This document shows positions 1 through 8,556 of a stretch of DNA of 64,000 bases, one piece after another. The stretch's first letter is position 1. Each line of letters begins with the position of its first letter. The stretch comes from Chloroflexus sp. Y-396-1 (GTDB lineage Bacteria; Chloroflexota; Chloroflexia; Chloroflexales; Chloroflexaceae): assembly GCF_000516515.1 (NCBI RefSeq), contig NZ_KI911784.1, forward strand, positions 1,520,881 through 1,584,880, given 5' to 3'. Made by a program: the position numbers and the translations under genes. A model generated the notes under the pieces. It saw only the letters and a list, made by a program, of their open reading frames with translations, searched no databases and had not been told where the DNA came from.

Positions 1-71
1 AGCACGCGCTGTACTAGGCGCTGATTATCGGGATTATCTTCGATATACAGGATTTGTGGCAACTGGTTCAT
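1..71 (-). CDS. Response regulator receiver protein, N-terminal fragment
   Basis: Only the first 23 codons lie in the window; the rest runs off the left edge. The visible peptide reads MNQLPQILYIEDNPDNQRLV, the typical first strand and acidic Glu-Asp pocket of a CheY-like receiver domain. Its ATG shares ATGA with the TGA stop of the upstream sensor kinase, so the two are translationally coupled, and this is presumably the kinase's cognate regulator or one relay step. The phosphoacceptor aspartate and any output domain are outside the window, so its output is unknown. Confidence 0.8.
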   Translation of the reverse strand, partial: MNQLPQILYIEDNPDNQRLVQRV

Positions 72-2695
72 GATGTCGTAACGTTAGTATCAACCTGTGC
101 TGCCAGCAATACGTGTTGCGCAATCGGTATGGTAAAGGTAAAGGTTGAGCCAATACCGGGTGTGCTATCGACCCAGATGCGCCCACCCTGGGCCAAGACT
201 AATTTACGGGTAATTGCTAGACCAAGACCAGTTCCACCAAGGCGTGACCGTCGACCGTGAATCTGAACAAATTCGCTAAAGATTTCGTGTTGTCGCTCAA
301 GGGGGATACCGATACCGGTATCCGAAACACTCACCGCCACATACCGACCAACTTTACTGTCTTCATTAACTTCATCATACACCTGTGCACTTACAGTAAT
401 AGTACCACGTTCAGTGAACTTTATTGCATTCGAGAGCAGATTAAAGAGAATCTGGCGCAATCGGTCACTATCGGCAGCGATTTCTGGCAAAGTTGCCGGA
501 ACAGCATTCCGTAGTAAGACCGGTCGGTTACGCAAGAGGGTCTGCACTGTATCGCAGACCTCACTGACAATTTGATAAAGATCGACACTGCCAATATCAA
601 GGTTGAGATGGCCAGCTTCGATACGGGCGAGATCGAGCAACTCATTAATCAGATGGAGCAAGAAGCGACCATTGCGATTAATACTCTGAATATCCTCGCG
701 TTGCATTGGTGTTAGTGGTTGCTCGGCATCATCAAGCAAAACGGTTGAGAAGCCGATAATTGCATTCAGCGGTGTACGCAGTTCGTGGCTGATACTGGCA
801 AGGAAATCGCTCTTACGACGGTCGGCAAGTTGCGCCCGTTCGAGCGCTGCCTGTAGCTCTTCAGTACGGCGAGCAACCTGTTGTTCGAGGTCATTATAGA
901 GTTGGACATTTTCTATCGTCAACCCGACCATACTGGCGAAGGTAAGCAACTGAGCCGCATCACGCGCCTGAACGGAACGCTGCGTATACTTGTAGTCAGC
1001 AGAGATAATCCCGATCACAGCGTCATTTCGGCCAAAGATTGGCACCTGCACATACGACTGACTAGCTGCGACCGCTTGCTTGGCTTTACTCACGAGAGGA
1101 TTCTGTTCGGGATTATCGACAATGATGGCTTTCCGGCTCTGAATAACATCGGCTTCAACGCTTCTCCCATTAATACGCAACGGATGTGCATTCGCCACCG
1201 CCAGAAACTGTTGGGTCTCCGCTTCATTCCCAGGCCCAAACGATGCGCTGACTGCACGTAAAACATCACCATCAACCAGGTAGAGAACTGATCGATCAAA
1301 GCCAAATCGCTCGCAGACGAGTTTGGGAATCGTATCGAGCAAAACAGGCCACGAGAGAATACTTTTCAGTTCATTCGAGACAGCATTGAGAGTTGCCAGT
1401 TGACGAGCATTCTCTTCCAGTTCGGCGATCTTACTTTGCAGCGTATCGGTCATGTGATTGAAAGCTGCAACGAGTTGACCAATTTCATCAATGCCGGCGG
1501 CGGGTAAGCGTTGCGAAAGATCGCCACTTGCAACTGCCTGTACCCCTTCCCGGATCACCCTGATCCGATTGGTAAACGATAGTGAGAGTAAGAGACCCAG
1601 CAGACTAATGGCAACGATAATGACTATCAAAACCGATACCAATTGATTCCATAACCGGCTTTGGCTCTCACTCAGACGCTGACCGGTGGCAATGGCCGGG
1701 GCATCGATCTCGTCGGCGGGGATAACTAGCGCGATACTCCAACCAGCCGTAGTGATCGGGGCATACGCGACGTAGCTTAGCTGATCACCCTCCTGAATGA
1801 GTTGTACACCCGACTGCCGGGCCACCATTTGTTCGGCCACTGCCCGTAGATCAGCATTGGCTGAATTCAGCAGATTTTCGGTACGATAAGGCTGATCCCA
1901 ACGCCCGTTGGCCTGCATATTTGGCCGTACTACCACATCGCCGCCCTCATTAATGAGCAGCGCATAACCGCTTGAACCCACATCGACTGTTAACAGGTCT
2001 TGCTGGATAGTCTCTAGTAAGAGGTCAAAGGCGACCACCCCAATAAATTTACCCTGTATATCGTAGATTGGTCGGGCACAAGTTGTCGCTAGTAAGCCGG
2101 TATTTGCATCGACATACGGTTCAGTCCATACGGTTGTACCGGCTTTGCGGGCCTTGACGTACCAGGGACGTACTCGCGGATCAAACGAATCAAGTGTCAG
2201 CAACTGGTCGACAACGGCTTCATTATCAAATGCGATGACGCCGCCGGATTCTAAGGCAATATAGCCAATGTTCACCAGCGGGTTATGCGCAACCATCTCA
2301 CGCAAGAGGGGAATAATTCGACGTGCATACGCCACTTCTGCCGCATATGCCTTTAGCAGTGCTTCGTTGGGCCGTGGTGCAATCCAGACCCGCTCATTGC
2401 TAAAAGCAACAACCGGTGCATTGTACTGTTGCAGGGCATAGCCAGCGACCGTTTCGACCTGTTGCTGCACTCCCATTAAGGCAGCATCGTAGAACTGAGC
2501 TTTGTCCGCAGCTCGTTGACGCAGGCTGGCAGTAGTCTGCTGACGCAGTGCATTCGTACCCTCATTAACCGTTGTTTCGCGAGCGATAGCTAAACTGCTC
2601 AGTCCAAGCCACCCAACGACGATCAGCGGTGGTAAGGCCAGACCAAGCAGCAGTAGCAGGATTTTGAGCTGGATGCTTGAGCGAATTGCGTTCAT
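68..2695 (-). CDS. Membrane sensor histidine kinase (Cache-HAMP-GAF-HisKA-HATPase)
   Basis: Predicted 875-residue sensor kinase. A first membrane helix (about residues 8-30) is followed by a large extracytoplasmic Cache-type sensor (about 45-330), a second helix, HAMP (about 350-410), GAF (about 440-600), a short coiled coil, HisKA with phosphoacceptor His637 in SHELRTPLN, and an HATPase domain with N-box, DTGIGI and GGTGLGLAI motifs. I chose the ATG at 2695, directly before the first membrane helix. An in-frame extension to 2785 would overlap a likely promoter and add 30 residues without signal character. The stop overlaps the start of the response regulator by ATGA. The Cache module suggests sensing of a small extracellular ligand, but the ligand cannot be told from sequence. 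Confidence 0.93.
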   Translation of the reverse strand: MNAIRSSIQLKILLLLLGLALPPLIVVGWLGLSSLAIARETTVNEGTNALRQQTTASLRQRAADKAQFYDAALMGVQQQVETVAGYALQQYNAPVVAFSNERVWIAPRPNEALLKAYAAEVAYARRIIPLLREMVAHNPLVNIGYIALESGGVIAFDNEAVVDQLLTLDSFDPRVRPWYVKARKAGTTVWTEPYVDANTGLLATTCARPIYDIQGKFIGVVAFDLLLETIQQDLLTVDVGSSGYALLINEGGDVVVRPNMQANGRWDQPYRTENLLNSANADLRAVAEQMVARQSGVQLIQEGDQLSYVAYAPITTAGWSIALVIPADEIDAPAIATGQRLSESQSRLWNQLVSVLIVIIVAISLLGLLLSLSFTNRIRVIREGVQAVASGDLSQRLPAAGIDEIGQLVAAFNHMTDTLQSKIAELEENARQLATLNAVSNELKSILSWPVLLDTIPKLVCERFGFDRSVLYLVDGDVLRAVSASFGPGNEAETQQFLAVANAHPLRINGRSVEADVIQSRKAIIVDNPEQNPLVSKAKQAVAASQSYVQVPIFGRNDAVIGIISADYKYTQRSVQARDAAQLLTFASMVGLTIENVQLYNDLEQQVARRTEELQAALERAQLADRRKSDFLASISHELRTPLNAIIGFSTVLLDDAEQPLTPMQREDIQSINRNGRFLLHLINELLDLARIEAGHLNLDIGSVDLYQIVSEVCDTVQTLLRNRPVLLRNAVPATLPEIAADSDRLRQILFNLLSNAIKFTERGTITVSAQVYDEVNEDSKVGRYVAVSVSDTGIGIPLERQHEIFSEFVQIHGRRSRLGGTGLGLAITRKLVLAQGGRIWVDSTPGIGSTFTFTIPIAQHVLLAAQVDTNVTTS

Positions 2696-2756
2696 AGACG
2701 CCAGTAGATGTATCAACAGCTCATAGCACGACTGTTCATTAATGAAATCTTTATGT

Positions 2757-2785
2757 ATGGTAACAGAACTCGCTATAAATCGCAA
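2757..2785 (-). promoter_or_regulatory. Candidate promoter of the sensor kinase operon
   Basis: On the minus strand TTGCGA (2785-2780) is followed after exactly 17 nt by TACCAT (2762-2757). This would place the start of transcription near 2750 and give a leader of about 55 nt before the ATG at 2695. The match is moderate and based on sigma-70-like consensus only. Confidence 0.33.
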
Positions 2786-2921
2786 TCAATACCAGATGAC
2801 GGATGGCTTACAGAGTGATCAGGGGGTGATGTCATCATTTCGTCACCTGCTGCTCTCGGTTTTACGACGCACTATCGTTAGAATTGCTGACAGAGAAGCG
2901 AATTATTGGCCGAGGTGTGCA

Positions 2922-5774
2922 ATGACTTACCGGTTTCGTCTTATCACGTGTCTCAGCATCCTCTTGTTGACACTCATCGCGCCATTCACGTCAGTATCGG
3001 CGAATGTGAAGCGCACCGCTGATGGTCGCCCTGACGAACAGCTTTTTGTGAACGAGCAGGGTATCACCGAGGGAGCACTCCCACTCCTGACTGCTGCCGA
3101 CGGTTTCCTGACGCCACCGACTCCAGCACCACGGCCATTTACGCACATGCTTTTGCGCTGGTCGGTTGTGGCCGATCGTTATCCATTGCTATCGCTACGG
3201 GTCAGTCGTGATGGAATTGCCTGGAGTGAGTGGGTCGTTATCCATGAAGATAAGGAGCTGTGGCAGCCGACGGATGGCCCCGATTTGCACTGGAGTGACG
3301 TGATCTTTGTCGGACCTGATCAGCACTGGTATCAGGTACGGGTCGAGTTGCCTGGCGACACAACCGGATTTCGCTCGCTCCAGGTCAGCACCGTTGATAG
3401 TCGGTTTGGTCCGGCTGCACCGATGGCAACCCTCTCAGGAACTCCGGCAGCCATTGCCCGACCGCCGGTAGTCAGTCGTACAGCCTGGGGCAATCCGCAT
3501 GGTCAACAAAGCCCACTGGCGCCACCGGCCTATTATCCGGTGCGTCACCTCGTGATCCATCATACGGCTGACGCCAATACGCTGGCCGAAGGGCAAACCT
3601 GGGCTGACCGGGTACGCGCTATCTGGTCATTCCACACTTATTCACGGGGATGGGGTGATATTGGCTATAACTATCTGATTGATCCGAACGGTGTCATTTA
3701 TGAAGGGCGGGCCGGTGGTGATGATGCAGTTGGTTTTCACGATACTGCCAATTACGGTTCGATGGGAGTGGCACTGATTGGCACCTACAGTAGTGCTGTA
3801 CCCACCACGGCTGCACTCGATTCGTTGGTTGCGTTATTAGCATGGAAAGCCGATCAGAAGCGGATCGATCCACTTGGTCGTAGCTTCTACTACGGTTGTT
3901 CGATTTCACGCTTTTGTGCCCCGTTTAACCCCGGATCGGTCATCGACCATATCAGTGGTCATCGCCAAGTGACGCCTGGCCATACGACATGTCCGGGTGA
4001 TGCCCTCTTCAATCTGCTACCCAGCATTCGCCAGCGTGTGCAGGCCCGACTGGCAGGTGAGAGTCAACCCGATAACGGTGATCTGATCATTGAGGAACAC
4101 GAGAGTGGATTTACGCGCAGCAATGCCAACTGGTATCTGGCTACCTGTGGATACGGTGGCACAGCCCTCTACACCTTTGCCACCGACAAACCGGCCGAAA
4201 GTACGAACGAGGCTACATGGCGTCCCAATCTCCCGGCTGCTGGCGTGTACCGTGTGTTAGCGTATGTTCCCAACAACTGTCCTGGCCTCAATCCGAGTCA
4301 ACAGGCCCGTTACCGGATTACGACGGCTACCGGCATTGTCGAGCGCGTGGTGAATCAGGCAACGCAAGCCGGTTGGGTTGATCTTGGCACCTACAACTTT
4401 GCCCCCAACACCGCCAGTCTATCCCTATCGGATCTCACCGGCGAGCCGCTGAGCCAACGACGGGCGGTGCTCTTCGATGCAGTGCAATGGCAGGCATTGG
4501 ATAGCAGCCGTCAGCGTCTGGAATTAGTGGCTGTCGAGTACGGTACAACGACACTGGCAGCAGGTGAGGTTTTACCGATCCGCTTTACAGTGCGGAACGT
4601 AGGCGTCGAACCGATTTACGGCCAAGACCCGTTGGGTGGCAGTGTCTTCGATCTGCGTAGCAGCGAATTCGAGCGCGAGGGTTATGTTTACGATGAAAGT
4701 GAATGTTTTCTCGGCGCAACGGATCAGACCCATCCGACTTTTCCGAAAGAGGCAGGTCGTTTCCGGGTGATGCTGGGAATGCAGGGTCGAACGGTGCCCT
4801 GTGCTGGCGAAACCGGTGGCTATCCGTGGCGCTGGGGTATTAGTGGTCGGCTCGACCCTGGTCAGACCCAGACGATTGTCGGCTATGTGCGGTTCCGTCT
4901 GCCAGGGGTAGTAACGGTACGAGCGGGCGCTATTCACGAATACGTGGCGTATGTGTCGCTCAACCAGGCCGAGCAGCAGATTACGATCACACCTGAACGG
5001 CAACCGCCGCAGGTAACCCGCTACAACGAGCTGCTTCAGCCGTTGGCAATGGTTTACGAATTGGCGAACACCCCTGCACGGCTCCTATCACGAACGCAAA
5101 ACCCGCTCTCGATACGCCGTGGTTCGCTTCTGGGGAGCTTTGTCTGGTACGGTGAACTGCGTGATTGGGGGGCTGATGGCCCGATAGTCAATCGCAACGA
5201 CTACTTTTTGATCGAACAGGTTCGTACTTTTATCGCACCGGTAAGTGGCGAGTATACCTTCGAGCTACAGAGTGACGACGGTGCATGGTTATGGGTGAAC
5301 GATCAACTGGTCGTCGCGAATGCTGGCGTGCATCCCCTACGGACAATCACCGGTACCATTACGCTATCGGCTGGTTTCCATAGGCTTGCAATCAAATATT
5401 TTGAACTCGACGGCAGTGCAGCAGTGGGGTACCGCGTGAAAGAACCGGGGGCAAGCGATTTTACGCTGGTCCGTGAGGGATTGGCCCAAGGTGAGACGGT
5501 CGGGCCACTGTTCCGCACACTACAAGGTCTGCGTCTGAGTGCATCAGATTTGGGCGGTTGTCATACTATCTTGCGCTATTCATGGGACGGTGAGACGTGG
5601 GTGAGCACAACCGAACCGGTTATCGAAGTTGGATCACTGATTGATGGCGAGTATCATTTGCGCTATCAGGCAATCGACAGTAACGGGAATGAGTCAGAGA
5701 TCGTCGGGCTGCGTTTTCGCGTGGATAGTCGGGTAACGGTGTACCAGGTGATGTTGCCACTCATTGAACGGTAG
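2922..5774 (+). CDS. Secreted N-acetylmuramoyl-L-alanine amidase (PGRP/Amidase_2) with PA14-like domain
   Basis: Predicted secreted 950-residue peptidoglycan amidase. I chose the ATG at 2922 because it follows GAGGTG and opens a clear signal peptide (MTYRFRLITC, then a leucine-rich core ending in SVSA). An Amidase_2/PGRP domain lies at about residues 180-375, with zinc-ligand motifs IHHT and GHTTCPGD and the typical GDIGYNYLIDPNG segment. Next come a golvesin-like beta domain (about 385-530), an Ig/CARDB-like stretch (about 540-700) and a PA14-like module (about 745-860, with SDDGAWLWVND) that in other proteins binds carbohydrate. It stands alone on the plus strand, divergent from the sensor kinase and convergent with aroB. 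The size and C-terminal carbohydrate-binding design suggest remodelling or predation-type lysis of cell walls; which of these is inference. Confidence 0.9.
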   Translation: MTYRFRLITCLSILLLTLIAPFTSVSANVKRTADGRPDEQLFVNEQGITEGALPLLTAADGFLTPPTPAPRPFTHMLLRWSVVADRYPLLSLRVSRDGIAWSEWVVIHEDKELWQPTDGPDLHWSDVIFVGPDQHWYQVRVELPGDTTGFRSLQVSTVDSRFGPAAPMATLSGTPAAIARPPVVSRTAWGNPHGQQSPLAPPAYYPVRHLVIHHTADANTLAEGQTWADRVRAIWSFHTYSRGWGDIGYNYLIDPNGVIYEGRAGGDDAVGFHDTANYGSMGVALIGTYSSAVPTTAALDSLVALLAWKADQKRIDPLGRSFYYGCSISRFCAPFNPGSVIDHISGHRQVTPGHTTCPGDALFNLLPSIRQRVQARLAGESQPDNGDLIIEEHESGFTRSNANWYLATCGYGGTALYTFATDKPAESTNEATWRPNLPAAGVYRVLAYVPNNCPGLNPSQQARYRITTATGIVERVVNQATQAGWVDLGTYNFAPNTASLSLSDLTGEPLSQRRAVLFDAVQWQALDSSRQRLELVAVEYGTTTLAAGEVLPIRFTVRNVGVEPIYGQDPLGGSVFDLRSSEFEREGYVYDESECFLGATDQTHPTFPKEAGRFRVMLGMQGRTVPCAGETGGYPWRWGISGRLDPGQTQTIVGYVRFRLPGVVTVRAGAIHEYVAYVSLNQAEQQITITPERQPPQVTRYNELLQPLAMVYELANTPARLLSRTQNPLSIRRGSLLGSFVWYGELRDWGADGPIVNRNDYFLIEQVRTFIAPVSGEYTFELQSDDGAWLWVNDQLVVANAGVHPLRTITGTITLSAGFHRLAIKYFELDGSAAVGYRVKEPGASDFTLVREGLAQGETVGPLFRTLQGLRLSASDLGGCHTILRYSWDGETWVSTTEPVIEVGSLIDGEYHLRYQAIDSNGNESEIVGLRFRVDSRVTVYQVMLPLIER

Positions 5775-5807
5775 CCGGATTGCCGGTAGGTGTTTTTCTG
5801 GGAGCGC

Positions 5808-5827
5808 GGGCGCGGGGCACCGCGCCC
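5808..5827. terminator. GC-rich hairpin between convergent genes
   Basis: GGGCGCGG, a 4-nt spacer GGCA, then CCGCGCCC: an 8-bp perfect stem about 35 bp after the amidase stop. There is no U-tract, so terminator function is inferred from the position between two convergent genes. It is followed by CCTACGA, as are other hairpins of this kind in the window, so it may equally be one member of an interspersed repeat family. Confidence 0.45.
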
Positions 5828-6038
5828 CTACGAAGATTGTCGGCATGCTATACCTTGCCCCTTCCCGCCAGCGATCACCAACGAGGGCAATGGGCGCCAT
5901 ATTGGCATACCCTGCGTTCCAATATCTCCTGCAAAGGAATTTTTTCGGATAGAACCTAAAAATAGGGAACGAACGTTGAAAAGCCCTGGTACGCTGTGCT
6001 TTTGGTGGTGAAACAGATTATGACCAAGATGCCATCGT

Positions 6039-7163
6039 TCAAACCTGATCGCTGGCTAGCACTGCCTCAACAACATCGAACGGCACATCAGATCGCACAA
6101 CGACCTGACCGATAGCTGTTGGCAAAATCCAGCGTACTTTGCCGGCCTGTACTTTCTTGTCGCGCCCAATGAGCGCCAGCACGGCATCGCGGTCGAGGTC
6201 TGTTGGTAAGGCGGTCGATAGTCCATACGCTGCAAGCAGCTTGCGCTGACGTTCAACAAGTGCGGGTGGACACAAGCCGAGGGCAACAGCAATCCGAGCA
6301 GCGGCATCCATGCCAATTGCAACACATTCACCATGGAGCAGGCGATAGCCGAGCAATTGCTCGATTGCATGACCAATGGTATGACCGTAGTTGAGCGTTA
6401 TTCGTTCGCCACGTTCAAATTCATCGCGTGAGACAACCTCAACTTTCACTGCGACTGCACGAGCGATGATGGCGGTGAGTTTTGTCGTAAGTTCAATATT
6501 CTGCGCATCCCAGTACGCCGCATTAGTTGCATGCCAGCCCTGGCTTAACGCAAGCTCTTCCAGGGCAAAAAAGAGTTCGGCATCACGAATGACACCATGT
6601 TTGATCACTTCAGCCCAACCAGCACGCAGTTCGCGCGGCGGTAGGGTTGCCAGCAAGTGGGTATCAGCCAATACCAGGCGTGGTTGGTGAAAAGCACCGA
6701 TCAAATTTTTGCCCAGCGGATGGTTAATACCGGTCTTACCGCCAACCGCAGCATCAACCATTGCCAGGAGAGTACTCGGCAATTGCACGAGTGCTACGCC
6801 ACGTAAGATGGTGGCAGCCGCAAAACCGGCCAGATCACCAACTACCCCCCCACCTAGGGCCAACACCGCATCACGCCGCTCGATACCATTCTCGATCATC
6901 CAATCGTAAAGACGATGCAGTTCGTTAAACGATTTGCTCTGTTCACCTGATGGGATGGTTGTGGTGTGGACACGAAAGCCGGCTGCACTGAGCATTCCTG
7001 CAATTTGTTCGGCTGTAGAAAGCAGATGTTCATCGGCAATCAGCCAGAGCGTTCCGCGCAATTCGAGGGCAGCCAGATGCCCGGCGAGCGTTGATAGCAC
7101 ACCGGCCCCAACGATAACGGGGTAAGAGGTTGTGCTGGTTGTTACGGTGAGCGTCGTTGTCAT
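6039..7163 (-). CDS. aroB: 3-dehydroquinate synthase
   Basis: Second step of the shikimate pathway: converts DAHP to 3-dehydroquinate using NAD and a divalent metal, in the cytoplasm. At 374 residues the length is normal for the family. The signature block is clear: GGGVVGDLAGFAAATILRG, PSTLLAMVDAAVGGKTGIN, the lysine of GKNLIGAFHQP, and the metal-binding region ERITLNYGHTIGHAIE. It is the last gene of a minus-strand run that starts with a molybdoenzyme and moeA, 12 bp after the stop of a small membrane peptide. No strong Shine-Dalgarno sequence precedes the ATG, which fits translation coupled to the upstream gene. No other shikimate gene is present. Confidence 0.97.
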   Translation of the reverse strand: MTTTLTVTTSTTSYPVIVGAGVLSTLAGHLAALELRGTLWLIADEHLLSTAEQIAGMLSAAGFRVHTTTIPSGEQSKSFNELHRLYDWMIENGIERRDAVLALGGGVVGDLAGFAAATILRGVALVQLPSTLLAMVDAAVGGKTGINHPLGKNLIGAFHQPRLVLADTHLLATLPPRELRAGWAEVIKHGVIRDAELFFALEELALSQGWHATNAAYWDAQNIELTTKLTAIIARAVAVKVEVVSRDEFERGERITLNYGHTIGHAIEQLLGYRLLHGECVAIGMDAAARIAVALGLCPPALVERQRKLLAAYGLSTALPTDLDRDAVLALIGRDKKVQAGKVRWILPTAIGQVVVRSDVPFDVVEAVLASDQV

Positions 7164-7175
7164 GATAAGCTTCGG

Positions 7176-7310
7176 TTATGGTTTACGACGGCGGTTAATA
7201 ATTGTCATCAGCACAGCAGCTAGCAAGAGGGCCAGACCCAGGTACGTTAATGGGCCGGGCCATGGTTCAGGTTCCTGGAGCAGGGTACGCAACAGTATGA
7301 GCGATTCCAC
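7176..7310 (-). CDS. Small single-pass membrane peptide, 44 residues
   Basis: Unrecognised small gene filling the moeA-aroB gap. It starts with GTG at 7310, has an in-frame TAG two codons upstream that fixes the start, and is preceded by GAAGGG at a spacing of 9 nt. The product begins MESLILLRTLLQEPEPWPGP, then one hydrophobic helix (LTYLGLALLLAAVLMTII) and ends in the basic tail NRRRKP, the topology of a membrane peptide with its C-terminus inside. Its stop lies 12 bp before aroB and its start 13 bp after moeA, so it is probably co-transcribed. No function can be assigned; chance open frame is the alternative. Confidence 0.55.
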   Translation of the reverse strand: MESLILLRTLLQEPEPWPGPLTYLGLALLLAAVLMTIINRRRKP

Positions 7311-7323
7311 AAACTAGTACCCT

Positions 7324-8553
7324 TCACGAAAGCAATTGACCGGTAAGTAGCGCCGGCAAGGTACTGCCGGCCGGATAAACCGTTTCGCCAGCCGGCACCA
7401 GCAGGAGACCATTTGCCCCGCGCAGCGAGAGCAAGCGTGAGCTACTCTGACTGCCGGTAGTAACCGCTATCAGGCGACCTTCTCGATAACGCACGATAAT
7501 CCGCTGATATTCAGGCCGGTCGGGTGAGGGGCGAACCGGTTCGTTCAGCGTTACATCGATCTGAGGTCGGAACGGTGTTGCATCACCCTGCAAAGCACGT
7601 AGCGCCGGACGAACAAAGACTTCAAACGAGACCAATGAGGAAACCGGATAACCCGGCAAACCGAAGACCAGCTTATCGCCAATAGTAGCGAAGGTGGTTG
7701 GTTTACCTGGCTTAAAGGCAATCCTACCGAAATGCACCGTGCCAAGCTCGGCTAACAGCGGCTTGATCAGGTCGCGCGTCCCCATGCTCACGCCGCCGCT
7801 CGTGATCAAAACATCAGCCTGATCAAGACCTTGCAAGATGGCCTGACGCTGGACATCAAGATCATCACGGGCGATACCGAGCGAAATGGGAATGCAGCCG
7901 GCCTCGCGGATAGCCGCCATCAGCGCATAACGATTGCTATCGCGCACAGCCCCACCAGGTCGCTCACTTCCCGGTTCGACCACTTCATCACCGGTAGCCA
8001 GGACTGCTACTCGTGGCTGGCGATACGCTGAAATGCGAGTAATACCGAGTGTAGCCAGGAGTCCGATCTCGGCAGCGCCAAGCGTTGTGCCGGCGGCCAA
8101 GACCATCTGACCACGACGAACATCTTGACCGACCGCATGCACATAGTCACCGGGCTTCAACTCGCGCTGAATATAGAGCATGCCGTCGCGCTCTTCGGTT
8201 AGCTCAACTGGGATCATCGCATCGGCGCCGTCTGGCAATGGCGCTCCGGTCATAATGCGCGTCGCCTCACCGGGGGCAAGAGTAACTGCTGCCGTACCAC
8301 CCGCCGTCAATTCACCAACAACACGACGAGGAGAGAGGCCATCGGCAGCGCGCAGAGCATACCCATCCATCGCCGATTTTGGCACGTCGGGAATATCTTC
8401 AGGCGACGTAATATTACCAGCTAGGACGCGGCCGAGAGCAGTCAACGCATCAATCTCTTCACTTCCTAGCGGTTGAGCATGAGCCATAATCGCTGCTGTC
8501 GCTTCAGCGATACTAACCATCGGGTATGGAGACTCGCGCAGCATATCAGTCAT
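7324..8553 (-). CDS. moeA: Molybdopterin molybdenumtransferase
   Basis: Inserts molybdate into adenylated molybdopterin, the last general step of molybdenum cofactor synthesis. At 409 residues it has the normal MoeA length and layout: N-terminal domain with SAMDGYALRA and MTGAPLPDGADAMIPVE, the MogA-like core with TSGGVSMGTRDLIKP and FGLPGYPVSS, and a C-terminal beta domain. Its ATG follows the stop of the molybdoenzyme gene by only 3 nt, and its ribosome site AAAGGAG lies inside the last codons of that gene, so the two are translationally coupled. This fits supply of cofactor to the enzyme made from the same transcript. Confidence 0.96.
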   Translation of the reverse strand: MTDMLRESPYPMVSIAEATAAIMAHAQPLGSEEIDALTALGRVLAGNITSPEDIPDVPKSAMDGYALRAADGLSPRRVVGELTAGGTAAVTLAPGEATRIMTGAPLPDGADAMIPVELTEERDGMLYIQRELKPGDYVHAVGQDVRRGQMVLAAGTTLGAAEIGLLATLGITRISAYRQPRVAVLATGDEVVEPGSERPGGAVRDSNRYALMAAIREAGCIPISLGIARDDLDVQRQAILQGLDQADVLITSGGVSMGTRDLIKPLLAELGTVHFGRIAFKPGKPTTFATIGDKLVFGLPGYPVSSLVSFEVFVRPALRALQGDATPFRPQIDVTLNEPVRPSPDRPEYQRIIVRYREGRLIAVTTGSQSSSRLLSLRGANGLLLVPAGETVYPAGSTLPALLTGQLLS

Positions 8554-8556
8554 ACA

